A stretch of 52,000 nt of DNA, from contig NZ_QUMK01000039.1 in the NCBI RefSeq assembly GCF_010907035.1, forward strand, positions 1-52,000, in the 5' to 3' direction. A model generated the notes under the pieces. That model was not told the origin of the DNA, searched no databases, and saw only the letters and a list, made by a program, of their open reading frames with translations. Origin of the DNA: Rhodopseudomonas sp. BR0M22 (GTDB lineage: Bacteria > Pseudomonadota > Alphaproteobacteria > Rhizobiales > Xanthobacteraceae). This document shows positions 33,020 through 42,456 of the stretch, piece after piece. Within the stretch, counting starts at the first letter, position 1. Each line of letters begins with the position of its first letter. Both the position numbers and the translations under genes were made by a program.

Positions 33020-34036
33020 ATGAAACGTGTATCGCTCGTTGCCGCCCTCGCAGCCGCCGCCGTGTTCTCGGTATCGCCGGCAGGTGCGCAGACCCTGAAG
33101 ACGGTCAAGGATCGTGGCATGTTGTCCTGCGGCGTCAGCCAGGGGCTGCCCGGTTTCTCGGCACCCGATGACAAGGGTAATTGGACTGGCCTCGATGTCG
33201 ATGTCTGCCGCGCGATCGCTGCCGCCGTGTTCGACGACGCCAGCAAGGTGAAGTTCGTGCCGTTGTCGGCCAAGGATCGCTTCACCGCGCTTCAATCGGG
33301 CGAAATCGATGTGCTGTCGCGCAATACCACCTGGACGCTGTCGCGCGACACGTCGCTCGGCGTCAACTTCGCCGGCATCAGTTATTTCGATGGTCAGGGC
33401 TTCATGGCCAAGAAGGCCCTCAAGGTGAATTCCGCGCTGGAATTGAACGGCGCCTCGATCTGCGTCCAGACCGGCACCACCAACGAGCAGAACGTTGCCG
33501 ACTATTTCAAGGGCAACAATATGAAGTACGAGGTGATCGCCTTCGCCAACGCCGACGAGGCGGTCAAGGCCTACGAGTCCGGCCGCTGCGACGTGTTCAC
33601 CTCCGACGTCTCGCAGCTTTATGCCCAACGCTTGAAGCTGGCGACGCCGGCGGATCACATCGTGCTTCCGGAAGTGATCTCCAAGGAGCCGCTGGGGCCG
33701 CTGGTTCGCCACGGCGACGATCAGTGGTTCGATATCGTCAAGTGGACCTTGTTCGCGATGATCAATGCCGAGGAGCTCGGCGTCACCCAGAAGAACGTGG
33801 ACGAGATGGCCAAGTCGGACAAGCCGGAGCTGAAGCGCGTGTTCGGCACCGATGGCAATCTCGGCGAACAGCTCGGCCTGACCAAGGATTGGGTGTCCCG
33901 CATCGTCAAAGCGACCGGCAACTACGGCGAGTCGTTCGAGCGTAACGTGGGAACCGGCTCGAAGCTCGAGATTGCGCGAGGGCTCAATAAGCTGTGGAAC
34001 AAGGGCGGTATCATGTACGCCCCGCCGATCCGCTGA
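33020..34036 (+). CDS. aapJ: General L-amino acid ABC transporter, periplasmic binding protein
   Basis: The protein has 338 residues. The ATG at 33020 (AAAGG upstream) gives a clean signal peptide ending PAGA (about residue 23). The frame is open 36 bp further, but that spoils the signal. Features of the AapJ family include an N-terminal LKTVKDRGMLSCGVSQG, GNWTGLDVDVCRAIAAAVF, the RFTALQSGEIDVLSRNTTWT loop and NKGGIMYAPPIR at the end. It captures a broad set of L-amino acids and delivers them to AapQM. It is first gene of aapJQMP. Confidence 0.94.
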   Translation: MKRVSLVAALAAAAVFSVSPAGAQTLKTVKDRGMLSCGVSQGLPGFSAPDDKGNWTGLDVDVCRAIAAAVFDDASKVKFVPLSAKDRFTALQSGEIDVLSRNTTWTLSRDTSLGVNFAGISYFDGQGFMAKKALKVNSALELNGASICVQTGTTNEQNVADYFKGNNMKYEVIAFANADEAVKAYESGRCDVFTSDVSQLYAQRLKLATPADHIVLPEVISKEPLGPLVRHGDDQWFDIVKWTLFAMINAEELGVTQKNVDEMAKSDKPELKRVFGTDGNLGEQLGLTKDWVSRIVKATGNYGESFERNVGTGSKLEIARGLNKLWNKGGIMYAPPIR

Positions 34037-34056
34037 TCGCGTAAAGACCCGCGCCG

Positions 34057-35262
34057 ATGGCGATCGACGCCCGCCCACCGCCGATGCAGCTCGTCGCGAA
34101 ACTGCGGCGCGTGCTGGGCGGTCGCTCCGGCTGGAAGGGGCTGATCGCGCAGGTGCTGTTCGTCGCGGCGTTGTTTTGGATCGGCTACGAGATCTTCGAC
34201 AATGCCCGCGACAACCTCGCCAATCAGCGGATCGCCTCCGGATTCGGCTTCATGTCGCATACGGCCGGATTTGGCGTCAGCCAGACGCTGATCCCGTATC
34301 AGGAGTCAGACAGCTACACCCGGGTGTTTCTGGTCGGCCTTGTCAACACGCTGTTGGTGTCGGTCGTCGGCATTTTCTTCGCCACCGTGATCGGCTTTGC
34401 GGTTGCGTTGGCACGGTTGTCTCCGAATTGGCTGATTTCGCGGATCGGCGGCGGCTACGTCGAGATCGTTCGCAACCTGCCGCTGCTGTTCCAGATCCTG
34501 TTCTGGTATCTGGCCGTGCTCGGAGCGTTGCCGTCGCCGCGACAGAGCGTTTCGGTGATGGACAGCTTCTTCCTATCCAATCGCGGGATCGTCGTGCCGC
34601 GGCTGGTGGGCGAAGCTGGGCTCGACGGCTTCCTCGTCGCTCTGTTGATTGCGGTTGCCGTAGCCATCGGGTTACCGCTGTTTGCCCGACGTCGACTCTT
34701 CGCGACCGGCAAGCCGATGCGGGTGTGGCCATGGGTGGTGGGCCTGCTGATCGGACTGCCGCTGATCGCGTTCTTGATCTTCGGCAAGCCGTTCTCGCTG
34801 GAAGTTCCGGTTCTGCGAGGGTTCAACTTCGCCGGCGGAGCGCGTCTGGCGCCTGAATTTGCCGCGCTGACGCTGGCGCTGTCGACCTACACGGCGGCCT
34901 TCATCGCCGAAGTCGTCCGCGCCGGGATTCTGTCGGTGCACAAGGGGCAGATGGAGGCCGGCGCATCGCTCGGCCTGTCGCGCGGCCAGACGCTGCGGCT
35001 GATCGTGATCCCGCAGGCGCTGCGGGTGATCCTGCCGCCGCTCACCAACCAATATCTCAATCTGACCAAGAACTCGTCGCTGGCGGTGGCGATCGGCTAT
35101 CCCGACCTGTTCTCGGTGTTCGCCGGCACCACGTTGAGCCAGACCGGGCAGGCCATCGAGGTCATTGCGATCACGATGGGCGTGTACCTGCTGATTTCGC
35201 TGGTCACCAGCGCCTTGATGAGCCTTTACGCGTGGCGGATCAACCGGAGCATGGGCGCATGA
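34057..35262 (+). CDS. aapQ: General L-amino acid ABC transporter, permease AapQ
   Basis: This 401-residue polytopic protein starts 20 bp after aapJ. The N-terminal half has the Aap-specific long insert and VNTLLVSVVGIFFATVIGFAVALARLS. The C-terminal EAA-type loop (EAGASLGLSRGQTLRLIVIPQALRVILPP) couples to the ATPase. Length agrees with rhizobial AapQ. The stop overlaps the aapM start (ATGA). Confidence 0.93.
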   Translation: MAIDARPPPMQLVAKLRRVLGGRSGWKGLIAQVLFVAALFWIGYEIFDNARDNLANQRIASGFGFMSHTAGFGVSQTLIPYQESDSYTRVFLVGLVNTLLVSVVGIFFATVIGFAVALARLSPNWLISRIGGGYVEIVRNLPLLFQILFWYLAVLGALPSPRQSVSVMDSFFLSNRGIVVPRLVGEAGLDGFLVALLIAVAVAIGLPLFARRRLFATGKPMRVWPWVVGLLIGLPLIAFLIFGKPFSLEVPVLRGFNFAGGARLAPEFAALTLALSTYTAAFIAEVVRAGILSVHKGQMEAGASLGLSRGQTLRLIVIPQALRVILPPLTNQYLNLTKNSSLAVAIGYPDLFSVFAGTTLSQTGQAIEVIAITMGVYLLISLVTSALMSLYAWRINRSMGA

Positions 35263-36764
35263 GCGAGCTCGGGTCCGTGACTCCTGTGTTCGTGCGCGGC
35301 GAGATGGTGCCGCAGCGGCCGCCGCCGGTGCATCGGCCGGGCGTTGTTGGGCTGATACGGCAAAGGCTGTTCAACTCGCCGACCAACATCCTGCTGACGA
35401 TCGTCGGGACGCTGCTGCTATATTTCACCGTGGTGCCGACGGTGAAGTTCCTGTTGGTCGACGCCGTATGGACCGGCTCGAACCGCACCGACTGCCTAGC
35501 CGACAAGGCAGGCCATCCGGTCGGTGCCTGCTGGCCGTTCGTGCAGGCCAAGTTCTCGCAGTTCATTTATGGCTTCTATCCGACGCCGGAGCGCTGGCGG
35601 GTCGATCTGGTCTTCGCGCTCGGCGCGCTGCTGCTGTTGCCGCTCCTGATCCCGCGCGCGCCGGCCAAGACGCTGAATGCCGGTTTGTTCTTCGCCGCGT
35701 TTCCGGTGCTGGCATTTTTTCTGCTCTATGGCGGAGGTCTGGCCGGCTTCGGGGTGACCTGGAGCGCCGATTTGGCAAGCGGCTTGGCTGACAGCGTCGG
35801 GAGCGCGGGACGCAAGCTCGCCGCCGGCGGAGCGATCGGCGGGGGGATTGGGCAGGTCCTGCTCGGCATCGGCGTCGTCCTGGGTTGGCTGAGCTGGCCT
35901 CTGGTGGCGCTGCGCGATTGGATTCAGTCCTCGTCTCAGCCTTTGTGGCTTGATCTTGCATGCACGGCTGTAGCCGTCACGGTGCTGGTGTTCTTGCTGG
36001 CCGGTGTGCGCAATGGCGGGCGGGCGCTGGCGACGACTGTCGGAATCTTCGCCGGCATCGCTGTGGCGATCGCTGCGTTGCGGCTCGATCGGGGCGGCCT
36101 GCCGATCGTCGATACCCGGATGTGGGGCGGCCTGCTGGTGACGCTGGTTGTGTCGGTGACCGGTATTGTCGCCTCGATGCCGATCGGCATTGCGCTCGCG
36201 CTCGGCCGACGCTCGACCATCCCGCTCATCAGGATCTTCTCGGTCGCCTTCATCGAGTTCTGGCGCGGCGTGCCGCTGATCACGGTGATGTTCTTCGCGA
36301 CCTACATGCTGCCGCTGTTCTTGCCGGGCCATTTCACCATCGACAATCTGATGCGGGTGCTGATCGGCATTGCGCTGTTCGCCGGCGCCTACAATGCCGA
36401 GGTGATCCGCGGCGGCCTGAACGCGATCCCGCGCGGGCAAGCGGAGGCGGCGAGCGCGCTCGGGCTGTCCTATTGGAAAACGACCGGGCTGATCGTGCTG
36501 CCGCAGGCACTGCGCCACGTCATTCCGGGTCTGGTCAACAGCTTCATCGCGCTGTTCAAGGACACTTCGCTGGTCTCGATCGTCGCGTTGTTCGATCTGC
36601 TCGGCCAGCTCCGCGCCGCTTTTGCCGATCCGACCTGGTCGACCCCGACGACGCTGTTCACCGGCTTCGCCTTCACCGGGCTGGTTTACTTCGTGTTCTG
36701 CTTCGGCATGTCGCGCTATTCGATGTCGGTCGAACGCCGGCTCAACGCTCACCGGCGGACCTGA
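35259..36764 (+). CDS. aapM: General L-amino acid ABC transporter, permease AapM (enlarged)
   Basis: The protein has 501 residues, translationally coupled to aapQ. The core matches AapM: MWGGLLVTLVVSVTGIV, FIEFWRGVPLITVMF and the coupling loop AEAASALGLSYWKTTGLIVLPQALR. AapM of Rhizobium leguminosarum is, as I recall, about 384 residues. The excess lies between FFLLYGGG (about residue 159) and LPIVDTRMWGG (from 281). Roughly residues 160-277 are Gly/Ala-rich with two to three additional hydrophobic segments and a WIQSSSQPLW loop. The frame is intact. The block may be a lineage-specific insertion that adds membrane helices. Function as a permease is otherwise expected. Confidence 0.92.
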   Translation: MSELGSVTPVFVRGEMVPQRPPPVHRPGVVGLIRQRLFNSPTNILLTIVGTLLLYFTVVPTVKFLLVDAVWTGSNRTDCLADKAGHPVGACWPFVQAKFSQFIYGFYPTPERWRVDLVFALGALLLLPLLIPRAPAKTLNAGLFFAAFPVLAFFLLYGGGLAGFGVTWSADLASGLADSVGSAGRKLAAGGAIGGGIGQVLLGIGVVLGWLSWPLVALRDWIQSSSQPLWLDLACTAVAVTVLVFLLAGVRNGGRALATTVGIFAGIAVAIAALRLDRGGLPIVDTRMWGGLLVTLVVSVTGIVASMPIGIALALGRRSTIPLIRIFSVAFIEFWRGVPLITVMFFATYMLPLFLPGHFTIDNLMRVLIGIALFAGAYNAEVIRGGLNAIPRGQAEAASALGLSYWKTTGLIVLPQALRHVIPGLVNSFIALFKDTSLVSIVALFDLLGQLRAAFADPTWSTPTTLFTGFAFTGLVYFVFCFGMSRYSMSVERRLNAHRRT

Positions 36765-36779
36765 CGGAAGGATCGATTG

Positions 36780-37520
<741 letters not shown>

Positions 37521-37557
37521 TGCCGCGGCTGGAGCAGGGCAGGTCGGGCTCGCGGCC

Positions 37558-37845
37558 TTACCAGATCGCGCTCGACCGCGACGAGTAGCGTTTCAGGCGC
37601 TTGCTGTCGTTCACCGAGAACTGACCGAATACTTCCCTGACACGGTCGGCGGGCGTGACGTCCTCGGCGAAAATGTGTTCGACCGATGCGCCGGCGGCGG
37701 CAACGCGCGGCGCATACAGCGCGCTGTCGTACAGCATGTCGTTGAAGCGCTGCGTGCCGGCGCCGGTCCCGAACATCGCGTCGATCGCCACCAGCAGCAG
37801 CAACAACGTCGCGCCGACGGACGTGAAATATCTGAACACGGGCAT
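37558..37845 (-). CDS. Small membrane protein of unknown function
   Basis: The protein has 95 residues. One hydrophobic segment near the N-terminus (residues 8-25, VGATLLLLLVAIDAMFG) would anchor it, leaving a hydrophilic tail of about 65 residues with a basic end (KRLKRYSSR). Third positions are GC-rich and AGGAGC lies about 11 bp before the ATG, so it is probably real. It converges on aapP. The family is not recognised. Confidence 0.55.
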   Translation of the reverse strand: MPVFRYFTSVGATLLLLLVAIDAMFGTGAGTQRFNDMLYDSALYAPRVAAAGASVEHIFAEDVTPADRVREVFGQFSVNDSKRLKRYSSRSSAIW

Positions 37846-38004
37846 GACCTGACGCGCTCCTTAGTTGTCAGCAAGGAAAACGCGTCAAGCATGAAGGCAG
37901 AGTTGATGACGCCGTCGCTGTTCCGGGCGCGGTTGCCGTCGGGTTAATCGGATGGCAAGGATTGAGCGAATGCCGCCGCGGCCAGGCCGGCGAGGGATGC
38001 GCGA

Positions 38005-38757
38005 TCACCCGAACTGGGTTGCGACGTTGCCCTTGAAGACCGACGGACCGACGTGATCCAGCGCGCTCTGGATATCGGCCCAGATTTCGCCGCCGATGTC
38101 CGTCCAGCGCTTGCAGAAGGAGAAGTCCTCGCTGAGATAGGTGCCCGTCGCCGGATCGATCATGCACTCGAACAGCGCGAAGCGATTAGGGCTGCCGACC
38201 AGCGTGTCGTGCGAGTGTTCGCGAAAGAACTGCAGGCCGGCGTAGTCCGGGTGACGGCACATTGTCTCCAGTACGTGGCGCCGGATCATCAAGAAGCCGG
38301 TGCCGGCATAGCGGACGCGGGTAAAGCCGTTGACTACGGAGACCCGATCGGGATCATCGAGTTCCAGCACGTAGTCCAGCGATGCGGCGGCGACGTTGTC
38401 GCGGCCGGCCTGGATCGCGCGGCGAGCCTTGTCCCAGTTGACCCGCTTGATCGGATAGACGCCGGCGACGATGTCGGCGCCCGACTCGATCAGCCGGAAC
38501 ACCTGTTCGGGCTGGAAGCCGATATCGGCATCGATAAACAACAAATGGGTCGCATTCGGATCGTCCAGGAATAGCGTCACCAGATTGGCGCGGGCGCGGG
38601 TAATCAGCGCGTCGCCGTCGCGCAGGTGAATCTTCAATTCGAGATTGGACATGCCGCGGACGGCGCGCTGCAGAGCAAAGATCGATGCGGCATAGATAGT
38701 CGAAAGCTGCCCGCCGAAGCACGGCGTGGCCACGACGAGTTGCACCCGATCCGACAT
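38005..38757 (-). CDS. GT-A glycosyltransferase-like protein
   Basis: The protein has 250 residues. It opens VQLVVATPCFGGQLS and has an LLFIDADIGF motif, whose D-A-D is a plausible metal- and nucleotide-sugar-binding DxD. GADIVAGVYPIKRVNW and SEDFSFCKRW follow, and SEDF fits a catalytic-base position in GT-A enzymes. There are no membrane segments or signal peptide, so it is cytoplasmic. Sugar and acceptor are unknown. It is transcribed alone. The start ATG lies close to a modest purine-rich stretch. The fold call is fair and the specific function open. Confidence 0.7.
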   Translation of the reverse strand: MSDRVQLVVATPCFGGQLSTIYAASIFALQRAVRGMSNLELKIHLRDGDALITRARANLVTLFLDDPNATHLLFIDADIGFQPEQVFRLIESGADIVAGVYPIKRVNWDKARRAIQAGRDNVAAASLDYVLELDDPDRVSVVNGFTRVRYAGTGFLMIRRHVLETMCRHPDYAGLQFFREHSHDTLVGSPNRFALFECMIDPATGTYLSEDFSFCKRWTDIGGEIWADIQSALDHVGPSVFKGNVATQFG

Positions 38758-39179
38758 CGCTCGCTCCGCGGGGTAAGCAATGACGGATAGCTATGCCGGT
38801 ATGGTTAACGAAGGGCTAGCTGGAACTTCGTTGGTACGTCAGCGGGCTGACCGAAGGACGGAGCCCAGCCATGTGGCTGGCGAGCGGCCGGTAGCCCGCT
38901 GCGGTGATGGATGTGATCCGCCTGCAGGTGCTCCCGCAAGTCGGGACCCCACCACATCGGGATGATCGCGATCTTGCGGTCATGCAGCCCCCCTCGAACT
39001 GTGCCGGCCAAGCGTCCGAACTGGAGACGCCTTGGCCGGCGACGTTCCGGCCCCGATCGCAGACGATCTGCGCCGAGGCCGGCGCGATCATACCCAGGAT
39101 CCTCATGCTGACGATCGCAAGAAGCAGCCTGATCCGGACGATAAAGGCGCGACTCTCTACGGTCGCAATCGGCGTCCGC
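38758..39179. other. Gap between the glycosyltransferase and cysK
   Basis: This 422-bp stretch holds no confident gene, apart from the doubtful ORF listed for 38816-39106. No repeat, tRNA or strong hairpin was seen. The part nearest 38760-38810 is somewhat AT-richer and would hold the promoter of the minus-strand glycosyltransferase gene. Confidence 0.4.
38816..39106 (-). CDS. Doubtful small ORF downstream of cysK
   Basis: The frame has 96 codons on the same strand as cysK, 73 bp after its stop. The open frame continues upstream without another standard start. In that extension a hydrophobic run (RLLLAIVSMRILGMIAPASAQ, split as RLLLAIVS and MIAPASAQ) looks like a signal peptide with an ASA cleavage site. 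The rest is Ser/Arg-rich with scattered Cys and could be chance coding in GC-rich DNA. Real start and reality are uncertain. Confidence 0.25.
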   Translation of the reverse strand: MRILGMIAPASAQIVCDRGRNVAGQGVSSSDAWPAQFEGGCMTARSRSSRCGGVPTCGSTCRRITSITAAGYRPLASHMAGLRPSVSPLTYQRSSS

Positions 39180-40217
39180 TCACACCGCTTCGAATGGTAC
39201 GGCGATCGTGCTCTTCGTTTCCATCCAGTCCGGCACCGGCAAATTCTTGGCTCGCATGAAATCCGGGTTGAACAGCTTGGACTGATAGCGGCTGCCGTAG
39301 TCGCACAGGATGGTCACGATGGTGTGGCCGGGGCCGAGGTCCTTGGCCAGACGGATCGCGCCGGCGACGTTGATGCCGCTCGACCCACCGAGGCACAGGC
39401 CTTCGTGTTCGAGAAGGTCGTAGATCAGCGGCACTGCCTCGTCGTCGGGAATCCGGTAGGCGTCGTCGATCTGCGCGCCTTCGAGATTGGCGGTGACCCG
39501 GCCCTGGCCGATGCCTTCGGTGATCGACGAGCCTTCCGACTTCAGCGCGCCGTTCTTGTAGTAATTGTACAGCGCCGAGCCCATCGGATCGGCGAGCACC
39601 GCGCGGATCTTCGGATTGAACTGCTTGAGGCCGATCGAGACGCCGGCCAGCGTGCCGCCCGAGCCCACCGCGGCGACGAAGCCGTCGACCTTGCCATCGG
39701 TCTGCCGCCAGATTTCCGGTGCGGTGGTCTCGATGTGAGCCTGACGGTTGGCGACATTGTCGAACTGGTTGGCCCAGATCGCGCCGTTCGGTTCGGTCTC
39801 GGCGAACTGCGCGGCGAGGCGGCCGGACAGTTTCACGTAATTGTTGGGGTTGGCGTAAGGAACCGCCGGCACCTCGATCAGCTCGGCACCGCACAGCCGC
39901 AGCATGTCCTTCTTTTCCTGGCTCTGCGTGTTCGGGATCACGATCACCGTGCGGAAGCCGAGCGCGTTGGCGACCAGCGCAAGACCGATGCCGGTGTTGC
40001 CGGCGGTGCCTTCGACCACGACGCCGCCTGGGCGCAGCGCGCCGCGTTTCACCGCATCCTGGATGATGAACAGCGCGGCCCGATCCTTCACCGACTGGCC
40101 CGGGTTCATGAATTCGGCCTTGCCGAGAATATTGCAGCCGGTCTGTTCCGACGCGCGCTTCAATTTGATCAGGGGCGTGTTGCCGATGGCGTCGACGACG
40201 TCGTTCTTGATGTTCAT
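39180..40217 (-). CDS. cysK: Cysteine synthase A (O-acetylserine sulfhydrylase)
   Basis: This 345-residue PLP enzyme makes cysteine from O-acetylserine and sulfide. The cofactor lysine is K44 in GQSVKDRAA. The substrate loop is TAGNT (71-75) rather than the common TSGNT. The phosphate-binding loop is GSGGT (185-189). The extra C-terminal length and the TAGNT loop mark the long subfamily shared by alphaproteobacteria and fungi. It has no regulatory CBS domain. It is transcribed with or independently of cfa, 109 bp upstream. Function is well supported; the exact sulfur donor could differ. Confidence 0.9.
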   Translation of the reverse strand: MNIKNDVVDAIGNTPLIKLKRASEQTGCNILGKAEFMNPGQSVKDRAALFIIQDAVKRGALRPGGVVVEGTAGNTGIGLALVANALGFRTVIVIPNTQSQEKKDMLRLCGAELIEVPAVPYANPNNYVKLSGRLAAQFAETEPNGAIWANQFDNVANRQAHIETTAPEIWRQTDGKVDGFVAAVGSGGTLAGVSIGLKQFNPKIRAVLADPMGSALYNYYKNGALKSEGSSITEGIGQGRVTANLEGAQIDDAYRIPDDEAVPLIYDLLEHEGLCLGGSSGINVAGAIRLAKDLGPGHTIVTILCDYGSRYQSKLFNPDFMRAKNLPVPDWMETKSTIAVPFEAV

Positions 40218-40326
40218 GCTGTCCGGCTGGTGACGTTGCGGGCCCTCAAATTAGGAGACCGAACGGCGCCAGACAAGGCACGACTGCCGCCGCACTGAGC
40301 AGTTGCGATGGCAGTCGACCCGCGGA

Positions 40327-41556
40327 TCAGCCGGCTTTCGCGAAAATCACCTGGCGGACATCGATGTTGCCCGACAGAAAACCGGCCTCGCAATACGACA
40401 GGTAGTATTCCCACAGCCGGCGGAAGCGCTCGTCAAATCCCTGCGCGGTCAGGTTCGGCCATGCCGCGCGGAAATTGTCTCTCCAGGTGGCGAGCGTCTT
40501 GGCATAATCTTCTCCAAACACCCGTTCACGCACGACAGGCACACCGAACGTTTCGCCGAGCGACTTCAGCACGCTCGGGGAGGGCAGCATCCCGCCAGGG
40601 AACACATAGCGCTGGATGAAGTCGACCTCGCGGCGATAGGCCTGGAAGAAGCGGTCCTGGATGGTGATGGCCTGGATTCCGACCAGGCCACCCGACATCA
40701 GCCGATCGCGCAACTGTGAGAAATAGTTCGGCCAGAACTCTTCGCCGACGGCTTCGATCATCTCGATCGAGGCGATCCGGTCGTAGCGACCGCGTTCGTC
40801 GCGGTAATCCTGCAGCCTGATCTCGACCTTGTCGGCGAGGCCGGCTTCGAACATCCGCTGCTGTGCGAAATCGCGCTGCTCCCGGCTGATCGTCAGCCCG
40901 ACGATGCGGACGTCGAAGGTCTTCGCAGCGTATTCTGCAAAACCGCCCCAGCCACAACCGATCTCCAGTACCGACTGCCCCGGCCTCAGGTCGATCGCTT
41001 CGGCGAGCCGCTGATATTTGTTGATCTGCGCCGCGGTCAGATCGTGGGTGTGATCCTCGAACAGCGCCGACGAGTACGTCATGCTCGGATCGAGCCAGGC
41101 CGAATAGAATTCATTGCCGATATCGTAATGGGCGTAGATGTTCTTTTTGGCCTGCCGCTTGGTGTTGCGGTTGAACCAGTGCCGGACCATCTGCACGAAC
41201 CGCATCAGCGGATTGTCGGCGAGCATCGCCTGGATCAGCTCGTGATTGACGCAGAACAGATACAGGAACTGGGTGAGATCGGGCGTGTCCCAATCGCGGT
41301 TCAAATAGGCTTCGGCGATGCCGATGTCGCCGCCATTGATCAGCCGTGAGGCGAAGCCGTAGCTATGCAGACGCATCTCGGCCGCGGGACCGGGTTCGGC
41401 GCCGCCGAGGCGGAAGCGACGGCCGTCGGGCAGGGTGACGTCGAGCGTTCCGCGCTGGAGGCGAGCGCCGAAGGCCAGCGCCATCCTCACCACCCGCGGC
41501 AGATCGGCCACGCGGGCGTCGACGTTGTCGGGGGTCAGCGCTACTAACTCGGACAT
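40327..41556 (-). CDS. cfa: Cyclopropane-fatty-acid-synthase-family SAM methyltransferase
   Basis: The protein has 409 residues. The CFA family is evident from YAHYDIGNEFYSAWLD (141-156) with MTYSSA, the SAM-binding motif LEIGCGWGG (197-205), ISREQRDFA, and EMIEAVGEEFWP before the active-site region. The family adds a methylene or methyl group from SAM to unsaturated phospholipid acyl chains. Its operon partners, a flavin oxidoreductase and a DUF1365 protein, are the usual companions of CFA-like enzymes. In Rhodobacter sphaeroides, related partners make furan fatty acids. The product may therefore be cyclopropane or a methylated/furan acyl chain. Confidence 0.9.
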   Translation of the reverse strand: MSELVALTPDNVDARVADLPRVVRMALAFGARLQRGTLDVTLPDGRRFRLGGAEPGPAAEMRLHSYGFASRLINGGDIGIAEAYLNRDWDTPDLTQFLYLFCVNHELIQAMLADNPLMRFVQMVRHWFNRNTKRQAKKNIYAHYDIGNEFYSAWLDPSMTYSSALFEDHTHDLTAAQINKYQRLAEAIDLRPGQSVLEIGCGWGGFAEYAAKTFDVRIVGLTISREQRDFAQQRMFEAGLADKVEIRLQDYRDERGRYDRIASIEMIEAVGEEFWPNYFSQLRDRLMSGGLVGIQAITIQDRFFQAYRREVDFIQRYVFPGGMLPSPSVLKSLGETFGVPVVRERVFGEDYAKTLATWRDNFRAAWPNLTAQGFDERFRRLWEYYLSYCEAGFLSGNIDVRQVIFAKAG

Positions 41557-41608
41557 TTCCGTTCCATCGTTCGCGCCCGGCTCAACGATGCAACGCCGGG
41601 CTCACCTT

Positions 41609-42454
41609 TCATGGAGTATAAGCATCGTGATTGCTGGCTGCAAAGCCAGGCGGGGGTGACGGTGACGCAGGACGTGGAACGAGCTTGGCGCCCTTGATCC
41701 ACAATCGCAGCGCTTCCCAATGAATTGCCGCGATCACTTTGAACGTCATCATCGGTAGCGACAGGAATGCTCGCAGCAGCGACGCCGTCGACAATGCGCG
41801 GCGCGTGCCCGCAAAGGTGGCTGAAAGCACAGGACCTTCAGCGTCGGTTTCGAGAATCCGCAGACGCACGATGTCTCCGGGAGGCACGATACGGAAGTGA
41901 TAACGCATCGCCATCTCGATGAAGGGCGAAACGTAGAACAGCTTGTCCTGCTCCTGCCGCAGGCCGGCAGGACCGAGCTGACCGGTGCGCACCGGCAACA
42001 CGTAAGGGTGGATGTCGCCGAAGGTGTTGCGGACTTCGTAGATCACCACCGCCAGCGCGCCAGAGGAATCGTAGCCAAAATAGACCGACAACGGATTGAA
42101 GGTGTAACCCAGGACCCGCGGGTAGGTGAGCAGCAGCACCCGGCCGCCGCTGAGATCGACGCCTTGCGCGGCGGCGCTGGCCTGAGCGTAAGCGCGCAGC
42201 GACGATCCGTCCCGCGGGCCGTGATCGGTCTCGCGGAAGCTGTACAGCGCACGACGGTTGATGCCGAACAGCGGCGACATCCGATCCGCCTCGTCGAGCC
42301 GATCGAGGTCGATCAGCAGCGACATCACCCGGTACTGGAAGCGATGCCCGAGCGGCTTCAGCCGCGCATGCATCACATCGCCGACATACAGCGACGCGGC
42401 CGCGGGTGGGGGAGCGCCGGGTTTGGAGGGGGCGGGCGCGGCGAGGGGAGACAT
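41609..42454 (-). CDS. DUF1365 family protein
   Basis: The protein has 281 residues from the ATG at 42454, two bases after the stop of the oxidoreductase gene. The frame is open upstream but overlaps that gene. DUF1365 hallmarks are visible: ASLYVGDVMHARLKPLGHRFQYRV near the start, LFGINRRALYSF, and LTYPRVLGYTFNPLSVYFGYD in the middle (shown in parts). There are no membrane segments, and a proline-rich extension lies at each end. It is always found with CFA-like and FAD-dependent proteins, so a step in acyl-chain modification is likely. The biochemical role is not established. Confidence 0.88.
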   Translation of the reverse strand: MSPLAAPAPSKPGAPPPAAASLYVGDVMHARLKPLGHRFQYRVMSLLIDLDRLDEADRMSPLFGINRRALYSFRETDHGPRDGSSLRAYAQASAAAQGVDLSGGRVLLLTYPRVLGYTFNPLSVYFGYDSSGALAVVIYEVRNTFGDIHPYVLPVRTGQLGPAGLRQEQDKLFYVSPFIEMAMRYHFRIVPPGDIVRLRILETDAEGPVLSATFAGTRRALSTASLLRAFLSLPMMTFKVIAAIHWEALRLWIKGAKLVPRPASPSPPPGFAASNHDAYTP

Positions 42455-42456
42455 GG

